NCBI RefSeq assembly: GCF_001735715.1 | Contig: NZ_CP017259.1 | Span: 927,501-991,500, forward strand | Length of the DNA: 64,000 nt | Source of the DNA: Formosa sp. Hel3_A1_48 | GTDB lineage: Bacteria > Bacteroidota > Bacteroidia > Flavobacteriales > Flavobacteriaceae | Reading direction: 5' to 3' | In this document: positions 44,807-54,007 of the stretch, one piece after another | Numbering within the stretch: the first letter of the stretch is position 1 | Layout: each line of letters opens with the position of its first letter | Notes under the pieces: model-generated | Seen by the model: the letters and a program-made list of their open reading frames with translations, nothing else | Told to the model about the DNA's origin: nothing | Database searches by the model: none | Translations under genes and position numbers: made by a program

Positions 44807-47650
44807 TTGAAAAATATTCCTCAAAATTGGTTCCCCGTTATCTTACTTTTGTTTTTGACAACAAAGGGGTATACTCAACTTAATGCTGTAATTCTTGGAA
44901 ATGCTTCTTCAAATGGGAATAATTGTTACACAATTACAGAAGATTTGACAACACAATTAGGAGGAGTGTGGTATAATAATCCTATTGATTTCGATGAAGA
45001 TTTTACCATTTATTATAAAAATAATTTTGGTTCAAAAGATTTTTATGGAGCCGATGGGATGGCATTGGTCTTCAAGAGAACATCTGCTTTTACAATAAAT
45101 TCAGCACTAGGGAATTCTGGCGGGGGTGTTGGATATGGTGGAATTGGGGATCTTATTGTAGAATTTGATACTTATAGAAACATTGGCGGAAGTACAGGAG
45201 TTGAAGATTACGGAGATCCCGTATATGATCACATTTCAATTATGACCAATGGTAATCCGAATCATAACTCTGCAACAGATAATTTAGCTGGCCCCGTACA
45301 ACCAACAAGTACAACCACTAATATGGAAGATGGTGTGGATCATAATATTAAAATTGTGTGGACTGCTTCAACACAGACTTTTGAAGTGTTTTTTGATTGT
45401 GAGTTACGATTATCGTTAAATAGAGATATAAGAGGAACTATTTTTGGAGGAGACAGCACGGTGTTTTTTGGGTTTGTAGGTTCCACTGGGGGGCTTTCAA
45501 ATCTTCACCAGGTGTGTTTTAATAGCATCTCTTTTGTAGATAATCTATTGCTGCAACCACAAACTATTTGCAACGGTGAGTCAGCACAAGTTGATGCTGA
45601 AATTCCCAGTGGAAACACTTATACTTGGAGTCCTAGTACAGGAGTAAGTGATGTAAATATTCCAAACCCAACTCTTTCGCCTAACACTACAACTACATAC
45701 ACGGTAACAATAGAAGACGAATGTGGCGAAGCTACTATAGAAAGTGTTGAAATAACAGTTACACCACAAAACACAACAACTTTTGACCCAATTGACCCTA
45801 TTTGTGAGGGCGATTCAAATCCCTTGCCTGCAACAGACATCAATGGCATAACAGGAAGCTGGGCTCCAGACTTCGATGCAACCACGACTACAGATTATAG
45901 CTTTACCCCTGATCCTGGACAATGCGCCACAACGCCTGCGCCTGTTCAAGTCGTGGTAAACCCTATTATCACAACAACTTTTGACCCAATTGACCCTATT
46001 TGTGAGGGCGATTCAAATCCCTTGCCTGCAACAGACATCAATGGCATAACAGGAAGCTGGGCTCCAGACTTCGATGCAACCACGACTACAGATTATAGCT
46101 TTACCCCTGATCCTGGACAATGCGCCACAACGCCTGCGCCTGTTCAAGTCGTGGTAAACCCTATTATCACAACAACTTTTGACCCAATTGACCCTATTTG
46201 TGAGGGCGATTCAAATCCCTTGCCTGCAACAGACATCAATGGCATAACAGGAAGCTGGGCTCCAGACTTCGATGCAACCACGACTACAGATTATAGCTTT
46301 ACCCCTGATCCTGGACAATGCGCCACAACGCCTGCGCCTGTTCAAGTCGTGGTAAACCCTATTATCACAACAACTTTTGACCCAATTGATCCTATTTGTG
46401 AGGGCGATTCAAATCCCTTGCCTGCAACAGACATCAATGGCATAACAGGAAGCTGGGCTCCAGACTTCGATGCAACCACGACTACAGATTATAGCTTTAC
46501 CCCTGATCCTGGACAATGCGCCACAACGCCTGCGCCTGTTCAAGTCGTGGTAAACCCTATTATCACAACAACTTTTGACCCAATTGACCCTATTTGTGAG
46601 GGCGATTCAAATCCCTTGCCTGCAACAGACATCAATGGCATAACAGGAAGCTGGGCTCCAGACTTCGATGCAACCACGACTACAGATTATAGCTTTACCC
46701 CTGATCCTGGACAATGCGCCACAACGCCTGCGCCTGTTCAAGTCGTGGTGAATCCGATTGTTACTCCAACATTCGATTCAATTGATCCAATTTGTGCTGG
46801 CGATAGTATTGCGCCATTACCAACAACTTCCAACAACGGAATTACAGGAACATGGAACCCAGCAACCATTGACAATACAACAACTGACGTATATACCTTT
46901 ACGCCTGATGCTGGTGTTTGTGTAATTCCTACAACGATTGAAATTACAGTTTTACAACAAATAACGCCTACTTTCCTGATAGATGATATTTGTATTGGAG
47001 AAAGTACTGCACAGCTTCCTGTTGTTTCAGAAGAAAATATTTCGGGAAGTTGGTCTCCATCAACGGTGAATAATTTGATAACAACAACATACACATTTAC
47101 TCCAGACCCTGGACAGTGTGCAAATACAACCACTGAAACCATTAATGTCAATCCAATAAATACGCTTTCAATAGCTACAGAAAACACTTCTGCCCCGTTC
47201 GATAGCAATCAAATAATTGAAGTTACAGTAACTGGTGGAAGCGGAAACTACGAATACCAATTGGATGGTGGAATTTGGCAAAACAGTCCAGTGTTTCAAA
47301 ATGTAATTGGATGTCAAGAGCACATTGTAAAAGTCAGAGACGAGGAGGGCTGTAGTAACGAACCTGAGTCCGTAGTCACTATATTGTCCTATCCGAAATT
47401 TTTCACCCCAAATGGTGATGGATATAACGATTTTTGGAACATCGAATGTCTTAAAAACCGTACTGGACTTATTTCAATTTTTGATCGTTTTGGCAAGCTC
47501 CTCAAACAATTTAAAACAACAAGCTCAGGATGGAATGGAAGCTACAATAACACTTTAATGCCGACCAGTGATTATTGGTTTATGGTACGTTATTTTGATG
47601 AAAATGGGCTTGAAAAGGAATTTAGATCGCATTTTACATTGAGGCGCTAA
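44807..47650 (+). CDS. T9SS type B surface protein with L-type lectin-like domain and tandem repeats
   Basis: A 947-residue exported protein. It begins at a TTG codon with a good signal peptide (MKNIPQNWFPVILLLFL, cleavage near GYTQ), and no ATG is close by. Residues about 22-245 form an L-type lectin-like domain (ADGMALVF, LIVEFDTYRN, DHISIMTNG). A PKD/Ig-like region (about 246-325) leads to five identical 66-residue units (residues about 326-655), each with two cysteines and FDPIDPICEGDS / DYSFTPDPGQC motifs. Two diverged units follow, and then a C-terminal gliding-motility/T9SS type B sorting domain (FFTPNGDGYNDFWNI, ISIFDRFGKLLKQ). It is probably displayed on or released from the cell surface as an adhesin or binding protein. 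Confidence 0.9.
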   Translation: MKNIPQNWFPVILLLFLTTKGYTQLNAVILGNASSNGNNCYTITEDLTTQLGGVWYNNPIDFDEDFTIYYKNNFGSKDFYGADGMALVFKRTSAFTINSALGNSGGGVGYGGIGDLIVEFDTYRNIGGSTGVEDYGDPVYDHISIMTNGNPNHNSATDNLAGPVQPTSTTTNMEDGVDHNIKIVWTASTQTFEVFFDCELRLSLNRDIRGTIFGGDSTVFFGFVGSTGGLSNLHQVCFNSISFVDNLLLQPQTICNGESAQVDAEIPSGNTYTWSPSTGVSDVNIPNPTLSPNTTTTYTVTIEDECGEATIESVEITVTPQNTTTFDPIDPICEGDSNPLPATDINGITGSWAPDFDATTTTDYSFTPDPGQCATTPAPVQVVVNPIITTTFDPIDPICEGDSNPLPATDINGITGSWAPDFDATTTTDYSFTPDPGQCATTPAPVQVVVNPIITTTFDPIDPICEGDSNPLPATDINGITGSWAPDFDATTTTDYSFTPDPGQCATTPAPVQVVVNPIITTTFDPIDPICEGDSNPLPATDINGITGSWAPDFDATTTTDYSFTPDPGQCATTPAPVQVVVNPIITTTFDPIDPICEGDSNPLPATDINGITGSWAPDFDATTTTDYSFTPDPGQCATTPAPVQVVVNPIVTPTFDSIDPICAGDSIAPLPTTSNNGITGTWNPATIDNTTTDVYTFTPDAGVCVIPTTIEITVLQQITPTFLIDDICIGESTAQLPVVSEENISGSWSPSTVNNLITTTYTFTPDPGQCANTTTETINVNPINTLSIATENTSAPFDSNQIIEVTVTGGSGNYEYQLDGGIWQNSPVFQNVIGCQEHIVKVRDEEGCSNEPESVVTILSYPKFFTPNGDGYNDFWNIECLKNRTGLISIFDRFGKLLKQFKTTSSGWNGSYNNTLMPTSDYWFMVRYFDENGLEKEFRSHFTLRR
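45781..46770 (+). repeat. Five tandem 198-bp coding repeats
   Basis: The TTTTGACCCA start of the unit recurs at 45781, 45979, 46177, 46375 and 46573, exactly 198 bp (66 codons) apart. The units look identical except for a synonymous C-to-T in the fourth (GACCCT to GATCCT near 46388-46393) and a small change at the end of the fifth. Two more diverged units follow at about 46771 and 46966. Confidence 0.97.
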
Positions 47651-47662
47651 AGCTATAATATA

Positions 47663-50600
47663 TTAAAAATAAGCTTTCAACTGAACTGTTCCTGAATGAA
47701 TTGTACGGCTTGTTTCACTTTTTCTGCCAAAGTAACTTAGATTTAAATCTAAAAATTTAGTCAATTTTTTTTGAGCAATTAAATTCCAAGTGAAGTTGAT
47801 TCCTGGTTGAAGCCCCTCCATCATTTGATAAGCTACAGGGGTGTTAGCATCTCCTTGAAAGAGATTTGAAAAATAATTGAATTCCGCTGTTACAGACGCC
47901 TTTTGATTTTTAGTCATCACAGCAGAAAGGCCTAATTTGTGCTGCGTTAATTGTTCTTTTGCGCGAATTAAATTGTCCTTAGTTTGAAATTGATAAAAAA
48001 TATCAAAACGCTTGTTGTCGTCTAGTAAATAAGAAATTTTTGGATTCAATAAAAACTGATCTAAATCAAAATTCTTTGAAGAATAATTTTCACTCTCAGA
48101 CTTGTTGTTTTCAAGATTAGTTTGAATATTTAACAACCACTGCTGTCGGATTTTATGGGTGAAATTTACTTGATGCGCAAATCTCTTTTGTGCAATAGTG
48201 CCAAATGAGAGTACATTGTTTAGCTCTGATCCAGAAAAACTATAAGAAAAAGTGAAGTGTTGTTTCCCCCTGTTAAAAAATAATTGATTTCGAAAATTGG
48301 ACTGCAAAGCCAATTGATTGTCTAAATCGGTTTGAAGTGGGTTTAGATTTATACTTTCACCGTCGTTCCGCTGTTTACGATCGATCAAAAATGTAGTTTG
48401 ATTGTAAAAATGAGCCCAAAAACTTTTAGTTTTGTTCTTAGAACCGCTCCATTGTATAGGGTCAAATGTTAGGGTCTGACTCAAGCGATTTTGATGGGTT
48501 CGAATATACAGCTGATTTGGTAAAAGTACGCGGATATAAGTGGCTTGGTCCTGAAACTGAGCTACTTCAAACTCTTCCAATTCTTGAATACCATTGTTGT
48601 TGTAATCGAACCATACATAGCTTCCTTGTCCTGGTTCAACCGCTACATAAGTAAAGTCTTGCTGCGGGAGGCGGCCCGAGCTCGTTTCATAAACAGTTTG
48701 CCATTGGACTAAATTTTGTGCGAACTTTTGATCATAAGATAATCTAGAATTGAGGGTTTTTTGTTGAGCTCTTTGCTGGTCCTTAGGATGCAATATCCTA
48801 TAATTCAAATAGGTCCTTAAGTTGGAATTTTGATTTTGAACAATTTGCGCGTTTAAGTAATAAGTATCAGAAGAATTTATGCGTTTGAGGGTGTTGTTTT
48901 GAACACTATCATTTAAACGTTTTATGTAGCCTGCTTTTACAAAAACTTTTGTTGAATCACCAACGCCGACAAAAGCTTCATAAGCAGTGAACCGCTGACT
49001 TTTCAAATCTAATATATTTGATGGAAGTTGAGTGATTTCGTTTTGCTCAGTAGAAAACTTTACTCCAGGCCAAATCATTTTTGCATCATATTTAAGTTCA
49101 GAAAGCGAACGAAAAAAGGTTGATTTAGACTGAGCTCCATCTGTATTCAACAGACTTGTATTTGTTCTAAATTTAAAAGAGTTAAATTCGAGATTAGCAT
49201 CCAAAATATGGCGATTCCCATTAAACCTTTCAGAAAAATTAAGATGTTGAAATTGGTAGCTAATGTGGTTCATCTGTTCATTGCTGTAGGATGCTCCAGC
49301 GGTTACAAAAAGCTGATCTCCTAAATCTGCTATGACCTGATTGCTGGTGGGCAGTTCTAAATTCCAATCTCGATTAAATTCTGGACTATACAGCCCTTCA
49401 AGATTTCTAAAGTCTTTTTGTATATAGTCAAGTTCAGAGTCCACACGTATTTGCCATCCCTTCGTGGTTTTAAAAAGTTGTTGCTCCAAGGCATAGCGTG
49501 CAGCGATGCCATCATTATCTTCATCTGAAATTCCTGAAAACATGTTCAAGTCATTTTTACTCGCTGCTAATTCAAAATTCAAAGTTGTTTTTTCGCTGGG
49601 CTCATAAGTTCCATTGAGCACAGCAAGCTGCAATTGTACTGGCGCAACCAATTGGATAATAGGGGCATAACTCCCTTGTTTTTCTCCTGAGATAGGGGGA
49701 ACATAGGAATAAATATTAGAAATTGCTGCTGAATTGGATACTATGTAATCTCCTTGTTGTGCTCCAACAAATAAAAAATTGACTTGATATAAATTGTCCT
49801 CTGGATTGTTTGAAAATACAAAAACTTCCGTACCCTCTATAATTTCTTTCTTGTATAAAATCCTATTTTCACTAAATTCAGCAGGACTAGCGGATGGGGC
49901 AATCATAAGTGAATTGTCATCCCCAGCATTGGCAAGAATACTCACCTGATCTGAATTTAAATTTTGTTGGAGAGGCTGATTCTTTAAATCATTCTCATTA
50001 TAAAAAGATAAACCAAATTTTAATTTATCGGCATCATACTCAGCACCAGCATAACCTACAAATCGGGTGTAATTGCGTTCGCTATATTGGTAATCAACAG
50101 TAATCCGCATTTCTGAAGTAATAGGATAAGTCGGATTGAAAACAAGCTCACCCGCATTGTAATCAATTAAATAATCCTTTGTTGCGCCACGCTCTAGTGG
50201 AACGCCATTGACATAAACTGTCTCACTTCCGGAAACTACTAAAACAAATAACTCATTGTTAGGTCCTTTGAGCTTATAAGGGCCCTGATTACCTTCTTGA
50301 GCATTAAACTGACTAGTCACAAACTGCCCACGAACTAGCGCTCCAGAAGCATACGCCTTAATCTTGGCTTCTTGATAACTAAATGTGGACGAAACTGAAA
50401 GGCCTTGAACTCGCTTAGAAAATGCCCCAAAATAAGAACTATTGTTTTCTAAATCTATATCCCCTGCACGCAATGCCCATTGATCAGTAAAAGCTTCAAT
50501 AAAAACTTGATCAAACTCATCTAAACGCTGCGAATATCCACTTTGTTGAAGCGGTATATTTGCATCCTGAATAGAAGCTCTTAAAGTTACTTTTTCGCTT

Positions 50601-51100
50601 ATTTTACCACTAATCTGTAAATCCAATTCACTGTTTAAAACTGAGTTTTGGTTGTTGCCAATAGTCACACCCCGCGCGATACTTCCTGAAGTCGAGAGGC
50701 CATCAAATGGCGCCACACTTGTCGTATTGTTTGGCGTAGATAATTGATATAAATTTTGCAATACCCCAGTAGAGTTAACAATAACAGATTGATCAATTTG
50801 CTTGTAGGTTTTAGTCAAAAAACTGGGGTAATTTAAATAAGAAACTTGTATGGAATCTGTCAGCTTGGGCAGTATATTAAATTTCAGCTGAGCTTTGTTA
50901 AAGTCAACTGTATACAATGTAGAATCTATTATTTTGCCATTTTTATCTGCAACATTAAAGTAGGAGGGATTAATACTTAGGCTGTCTAAAACAACAACAT
51001 TGCTTAGAGCAAATTTTTTAGTTTGAAACAAGCTATTTGCTTCCTGCGCCACAGCAAAAGAAGATGAAAATAGGAGTACAAAAATGAAGAACCTATGCAT
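47663..51100 (-). CDS. Large outer membrane beta-barrel protein with a SprA-like segment
   Basis: A 1145-residue protein with a signal peptide (MHRFFIFVLLFSSSFAVAQ). It is rich in alternating beta-strand patterns to the end and closes with a terminal Phe (VQLKAYF), as outer membrane barrels do. Residues about 135-215 contain GSIARGVTIGNNQNSVLNSEL, LQISGKISEKVTLRASIQDANIPLQQSGYSQRLDEFDQVFIE. This arrangement recalls the GNNQ...DENIPIQPEG...DFDKVFI segment of the gliding/T9SS translocon protein SprA, which is about twice as long. Exact function is not known. It is convergent with the T9SS-B protein gene (12 bp apart). Confidence 0.75.
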   Translation of the reverse strand: MHRFFIFVLLFSSSFAVAQEANSLFQTKKFALSNVVVLDSLSINPSYFNVADKNGKIIDSTLYTVDFNKAQLKFNILPKLTDSIQVSYLNYPSFLTKTYKQIDQSVIVNSTGVLQNLYQLSTPNNTTSVAPFDGLSTSGSIARGVTIGNNQNSVLNSELDLQISGKISEKVTLRASIQDANIPLQQSGYSQRLDEFDQVFIEAFTDQWALRAGDIDLENNSSYFGAFSKRVQGLSVSSTFSYQEAKIKAYASGALVRGQFVTSQFNAQEGNQGPYKLKGPNNELFVLVVSGSETVYVNGVPLERGATKDYLIDYNAGELVFNPTYPITSEMRITVDYQYSERNYTRFVGYAGAEYDADKLKFGLSFYNENDLKNQPLQQNLNSDQVSILANAGDDNSLMIAPSASPAEFSENRILYKKEIIEGTEVFVFSNNPEDNLYQVNFLFVGAQQGDYIVSNSAAISNIYSYVPPISGEKQGSYAPIIQLVAPVQLQLAVLNGTYEPSEKTTLNFELAASKNDLNMFSGISDEDNDGIAARYALEQQLFKTTKGWQIRVDSELDYIQKDFRNLEGLYSPEFNRDWNLELPTSNQVIADLGDQLFVTAGASYSNEQMNHISYQFQHLNFSERFNGNRHILDANLEFNSFKFRTNTSLLNTDGAQSKSTFFRSLSELKYDAKMIWPGVKFSTEQNEITQLPSNILDLKSQRFTAYEAFVGVGDSTKVFVKAGYIKRLNDSVQNNTLKRINSSDTYYLNAQIVQNQNSNLRTYLNYRILHPKDQQRAQQKTLNSRLSYDQKFAQNLVQWQTVYETSSGRLPQQDFTYVAVEPGQGSYVWFDYNNNGIQELEEFEVAQFQDQATYIRVLLPNQLYIRTHQNRLSQTLTFDPIQWSGSKNKTKSFWAHFYNQTTFLIDRKQRNDGESINLNPLQTDLDNQLALQSNFRNQLFFNRGKQHFTFSYSFSGSELNNVLSFGTIAQKRFAHQVNFTHKIRQQWLLNIQTNLENNKSESENYSSKNFDLDQFLLNPKISYLLDDNKRFDIFYQFQTKDNLIRAKEQLTQHKLGLSAVMTKNQKASVTAEFNYFSNLFQGDANTPVAYQMMEGLQPGINFTWNLIAQKKLTKFLDLNLSYFGRKSETSRTIHSGTVQLKAYF

Positions 51101-51221
51101 GTTTAGCTTAAACTAAAAAAAAAGAAAAATATTTTGTTGATACTTTTCTATAAATCTGTAAAAATTATTTAGTGTAAAAGTAAGGCTTTAATTATTTTAG
51201 CTGAAATAATCAATTCTATCT

Positions 51222-51986
51222 ATGAAAATTGTTTCTTATAATGTCAATGGGATTAGAGCCGCACTAAAAAAAGGCTTTTTGGAATGGCTGGTGGCAACCG
51301 ACCCTGATGTGATTTGTTTACAAGAAATAAAAGCCCAAGAAGAACAGTTAGATCTTGGGGTTTTTGAATCTGCTGGATATCCCTATAATTACTGGTTTAG
51401 TGCTCAAAAAAAAGGATATAGTGGTGTTGCTATTTTATCCAAAATAAAACCAAAAAACATAGTTTATGGCACTGGAATTGAATCCATGGATTTTGAAGGT
51501 CGTAATATTCGCGCTGATTTTTCTGATATTTCTGTCATGAGCATGTACTTGCCTTCAGGAACTAATATTCAGCGCTTAGAACATAAATTTGAATATATGG
51601 ATCTACTCCAAAATTATGTTGACGAATTAAAAAAAGAATTGCCAAATCTTGTGATATGCGGCGATTACAATATATGCCACGAAGCGATTGATATTCACGA
51701 TCCCGTTCGCAATAAAAATGTATCTGGATTTTTACCTGAAGAACGAGCATGGATGACAAATTTTTTAAAAAGTGGTTTTATTGATGCGTTTAGAGCCTTG
51801 AACAATGCACCCCATCAATACAGTTGGTGGAGCTATAGAGCCAATGCACGTGCCAATAACAAAGGATGGCGCCTGGACTATACATTAGTTTCGACACCTT
51901 TAAAAGAAAACATAAAAAGAGCCGTTATACTAACTGAGGCAGTCCACAGTGACCACTGCCCTGTATTATTAGAATTGAATCTATAA
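51222..51986 (+). CDS. xth: Exodeoxyribonuclease III
   Basis: A 254-residue AP endonuclease/3'-exonuclease of the XthA/ExoA family acting in base excision repair. Motifs are SYNVNGIRAALKKGF, DVICLQEIKAQ (catalytic Glu), CGDYNICHEAIDIHDP (Asp/Asn), WRLDYTLVS and a final SDHCPVLLEL (catalytic Asp-His). 10 bp upstream of an OmpA-type lipoprotein gene in the same direction. Confidence 0.96.
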   Translation: MKIVSYNVNGIRAALKKGFLEWLVATDPDVICLQEIKAQEEQLDLGVFESAGYPYNYWFSAQKKGYSGVAILSKIKPKNIVYGTGIESMDFEGRNIRADFSDISVMSMYLPSGTNIQRLEHKFEYMDLLQNYVDELKKELPNLVICGDYNICHEAIDIHDPVRNKNVSGFLPEERAWMTNFLKSGFIDAFRALNNAPHQYSWWSYRANARANNKGWRLDYTLVSTPLKENIKRAVILTEAVHSDHCPVLLELNL

Positions 51987-51996
51987 AATTAAAATT

Positions 51997-52956
51997 ATGC
52001 TTAAAAACCTCATTTTGTTATCCGTATTTGCACTATTAAGTACATCCTGTGTGTCCTCTAAACTATACAAAGAATTAGAAGGCAAATACAGTAATCTTAA
52101 ATCAGATTATGATGAATTGTCTAGTAGTAATGACCAAGAAATTCTTCAAAAAAAAGAATTAGAACAACAACTCAGCATGCTTCAAGCATCGTTCGAGGAC
52201 GTACAATCGGAACGCGATCTACTGCTGCAAGAGTTAGCGGCACTTCAAAAAAAATATGACAATTTAGATGCTGCTTACACAGCTTTAGAACAAAACAGTT
52301 CAAAGTCAATAGAAGAAAATGCACAAAAAAATAGAGAACTTCTTGCGCAACTTGAGGCCAAAGAACAAGCCCTTGCCGCGGAGAACGAACGCTTAATGCG
52401 CTTGGAGGCCGATATGCAAGAACGTGCCCAACGCATCGCAGAACTTGAAGCGTTAATTTCAGCTAAAGACCAAGCCATGACAGCCTTGAAAAATGCCATA
52501 TCAAATGCTTTAACAGCATTTGAGGGCAAGGGTTTAACAATAGAACAACGTGACGGGAAAGTATACGTATCTATGGAAAACAAACTCCTCTTCAAGTCTG
52601 GATCCTGGGCTGTAGGTACTGAGGGTAAAAAAGCAATTCAACAGCTAGGAAAAGTCCTTGGTGAAAACCCAGATATAGCCGTTTTGATTGAAGGACACAC
52701 AGACAACGTTCCTTATTCATCAGGTGGGCAGGTAGCAAATAATTGGGATTTATCGACCAAAAGAGCCACTTCAATAATTGCTATTCTGAGCCAAAACGAA
52801 AATATCAAACTTGAAAATCTGACTGCTGCAGGACGAAGCGAATTTGCACCAATTGCAACCAATGAAACAAAAGAAGGAAAGTCTAAAAATAGACGCATCG
52901 AGGTTGTCTTGACTCCAAAACTTGATGAAATTTCAAAATTATTGAATACTAACTAA
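51997..52956 (+). CDS. OmpA family lipoprotein with a long coiled coil
   Basis: A 319-residue protein with a lipoprotein signal (LLSTSCVSS, lipid Cys18), a predicted coiled coil over about residues 25-170 rich in E, Q, L and A, and a C-terminal OmpA peptidoglycan-binding domain. That domain contains IEGHTDNVPYSSGG, WDLSTKRATSI, AAGRSEFAP and NRRIEVVLTP; its D and R residues bind diaminopimelate. It would tether the outer membrane to peptidoglycan across an extended spacer. Its stop overlaps the first base of the next start (TAATG). Confidence 0.93.
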   Translation: MLKNLILLSVFALLSTSCVSSKLYKELEGKYSNLKSDYDELSSSNDQEILQKKELEQQLSMLQASFEDVQSERDLLLQELAALQKKYDNLDAAYTALEQNSSKSIEENAQKNRELLAQLEAKEQALAAENERLMRLEADMQERAQRIAELEALISAKDQAMTALKNAISNALTAFEGKGLTIEQRDGKVYVSMENKLLFKSGSWAVGTEGKKAIQQLGKVLGENPDIAVLIEGHTDNVPYSSGGQVANNWDLSTKRATSIIAILSQNENIKLENLTAAGRSEFAPIATNETKEGKSKNRRIEVVLTPKLDEISKLLNTN

Positions 52957-53993
52957 TGGAGTACACCAAATTACCAAATACCAATATTAAAGTCAGTAAA
53001 ATTTGTCTTGGGACCATGACTTGGGGCAATCAAAATACTGAAGATGAGGGTTTTTCTCAAATGGATTATGCTGTCGAGCATGGGGTTAATTTTATTGATA
53101 CTGCTGAACTATATCCAGTACCCGCTTCCAAAGAAACGCAAGGACGTACAAGCGAAATTATTGGAAATTGGTTGAGCGCACGAAACAACAGAGATCAGGT
53201 CATTATTGCAAGTAAGGTAGCTGGCCCTGGAGATTATACAGCTCATATAAGAACAACAGGCTTCAAGGGTAGTTCCATTGAAGATGCTGTAAATCTAGAA
53301 CTCAAGCGGCTACAAACCGATTACATCGATTTATACCAATTGCACTGGCCAGAGCGTCAAACCAACACGTTCGGAATTCGGGACTTTACTCCAAACCCAA
53401 ATGATCCTTGGATAGACAACTTTAATGAAGTCCTCCACAAATTAACTAAATTGGTAAACGCAGGGAAGATAAGAGCTTATGGGCTCTCTAACGAAAAAGG
53501 TTGGGGAAGTATGCGCTACCTAGAAGAAGTTAGGAAAGATAATTTACCAAAAATAAGTACTATTCAAAATGCCTATTCATTGCTTAATAGGGTTTTTGAG
53601 GGTGACTTGGCAGAAATATCAATCCGTGAAAATATGGGGCTTCTTGCCTATTCCCCTCTAGCATTTGGGGTTCTATCCGGAAAATACATTTTAGGCACAG
53701 CAGCAGACAATGCGCGCCTCAAGCTGTTTCCGCGCTTTGCACGTTACAGCAGCGTAGAATCTACAGAGGCCACAAAAGAATATCTAGCTTTAGCTAATGA
53801 TTTGGGTATTTCACTCACCTCCCTTGCTCTAGCCTTTGTAAACCAACGACCATTTGTCACGAGCAATATTATTGGTGCAACTACATTGAAACAACTCGAA
53901 GAAAATATAAACAGTATTGAAATAAAGTTGAGTGAGGAGACTTTAGCAAGGATCAATGAAATTCACTCAAGGATCCCAAACCCTGCCCCTTAG
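52956..53993 (+). CDS. Aldo/keto reductase (Tas-like)
   Basis: A 345-residue NADPH-dependent aldo/keto reductase resembling E. coli Tas. The TIM-barrel catalytic tetrad is visible: D and Y in NFIDTAELYP, K in IIASKVAG and H in YQLHWPERQ. The insertion FTPNPNDPW typical of Tas-like members is present, as is the NADP site IIGATTLKQLEENI. Substrate unknown. Start and stop overlap with the OmpA-type gene suggests translational coupling. Confidence 0.92.
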   Translation: MEYTKLPNTNIKVSKICLGTMTWGNQNTEDEGFSQMDYAVEHGVNFIDTAELYPVPASKETQGRTSEIIGNWLSARNNRDQVIIASKVAGPGDYTAHIRTTGFKGSSIEDAVNLELKRLQTDYIDLYQLHWPERQTNTFGIRDFTPNPNDPWIDNFNEVLHKLTKLVNAGKIRAYGLSNEKGWGSMRYLEEVRKDNLPKISTIQNAYSLLNRVFEGDLAEISIRENMGLLAYSPLAFGVLSGKYILGTAADNARLKLFPRFARYSSVESTEATKEYLALANDLGISLTSLALAFVNQRPFVTSNIIGATTLKQLEENINSIEIKLSEETLARINEIHSRIPNPAP

Positions 53994-54007
53994 AAGGGCT
54001 GATAAAA

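Noticed and set aside
45781-46770. Direct repeats considered as CRISPR or a mobile element
   Set aside because: Units are 198 bp, directly adjacent, in frame and coding, with no spacers, terminal inverted repeats or transposase.
45619-47208. Minus-strand frames through the repeat region
   Set aside because: They exist because the repeated plus-strand codons happen to lack stops in another frame; the translations are low-complexity without motifs.
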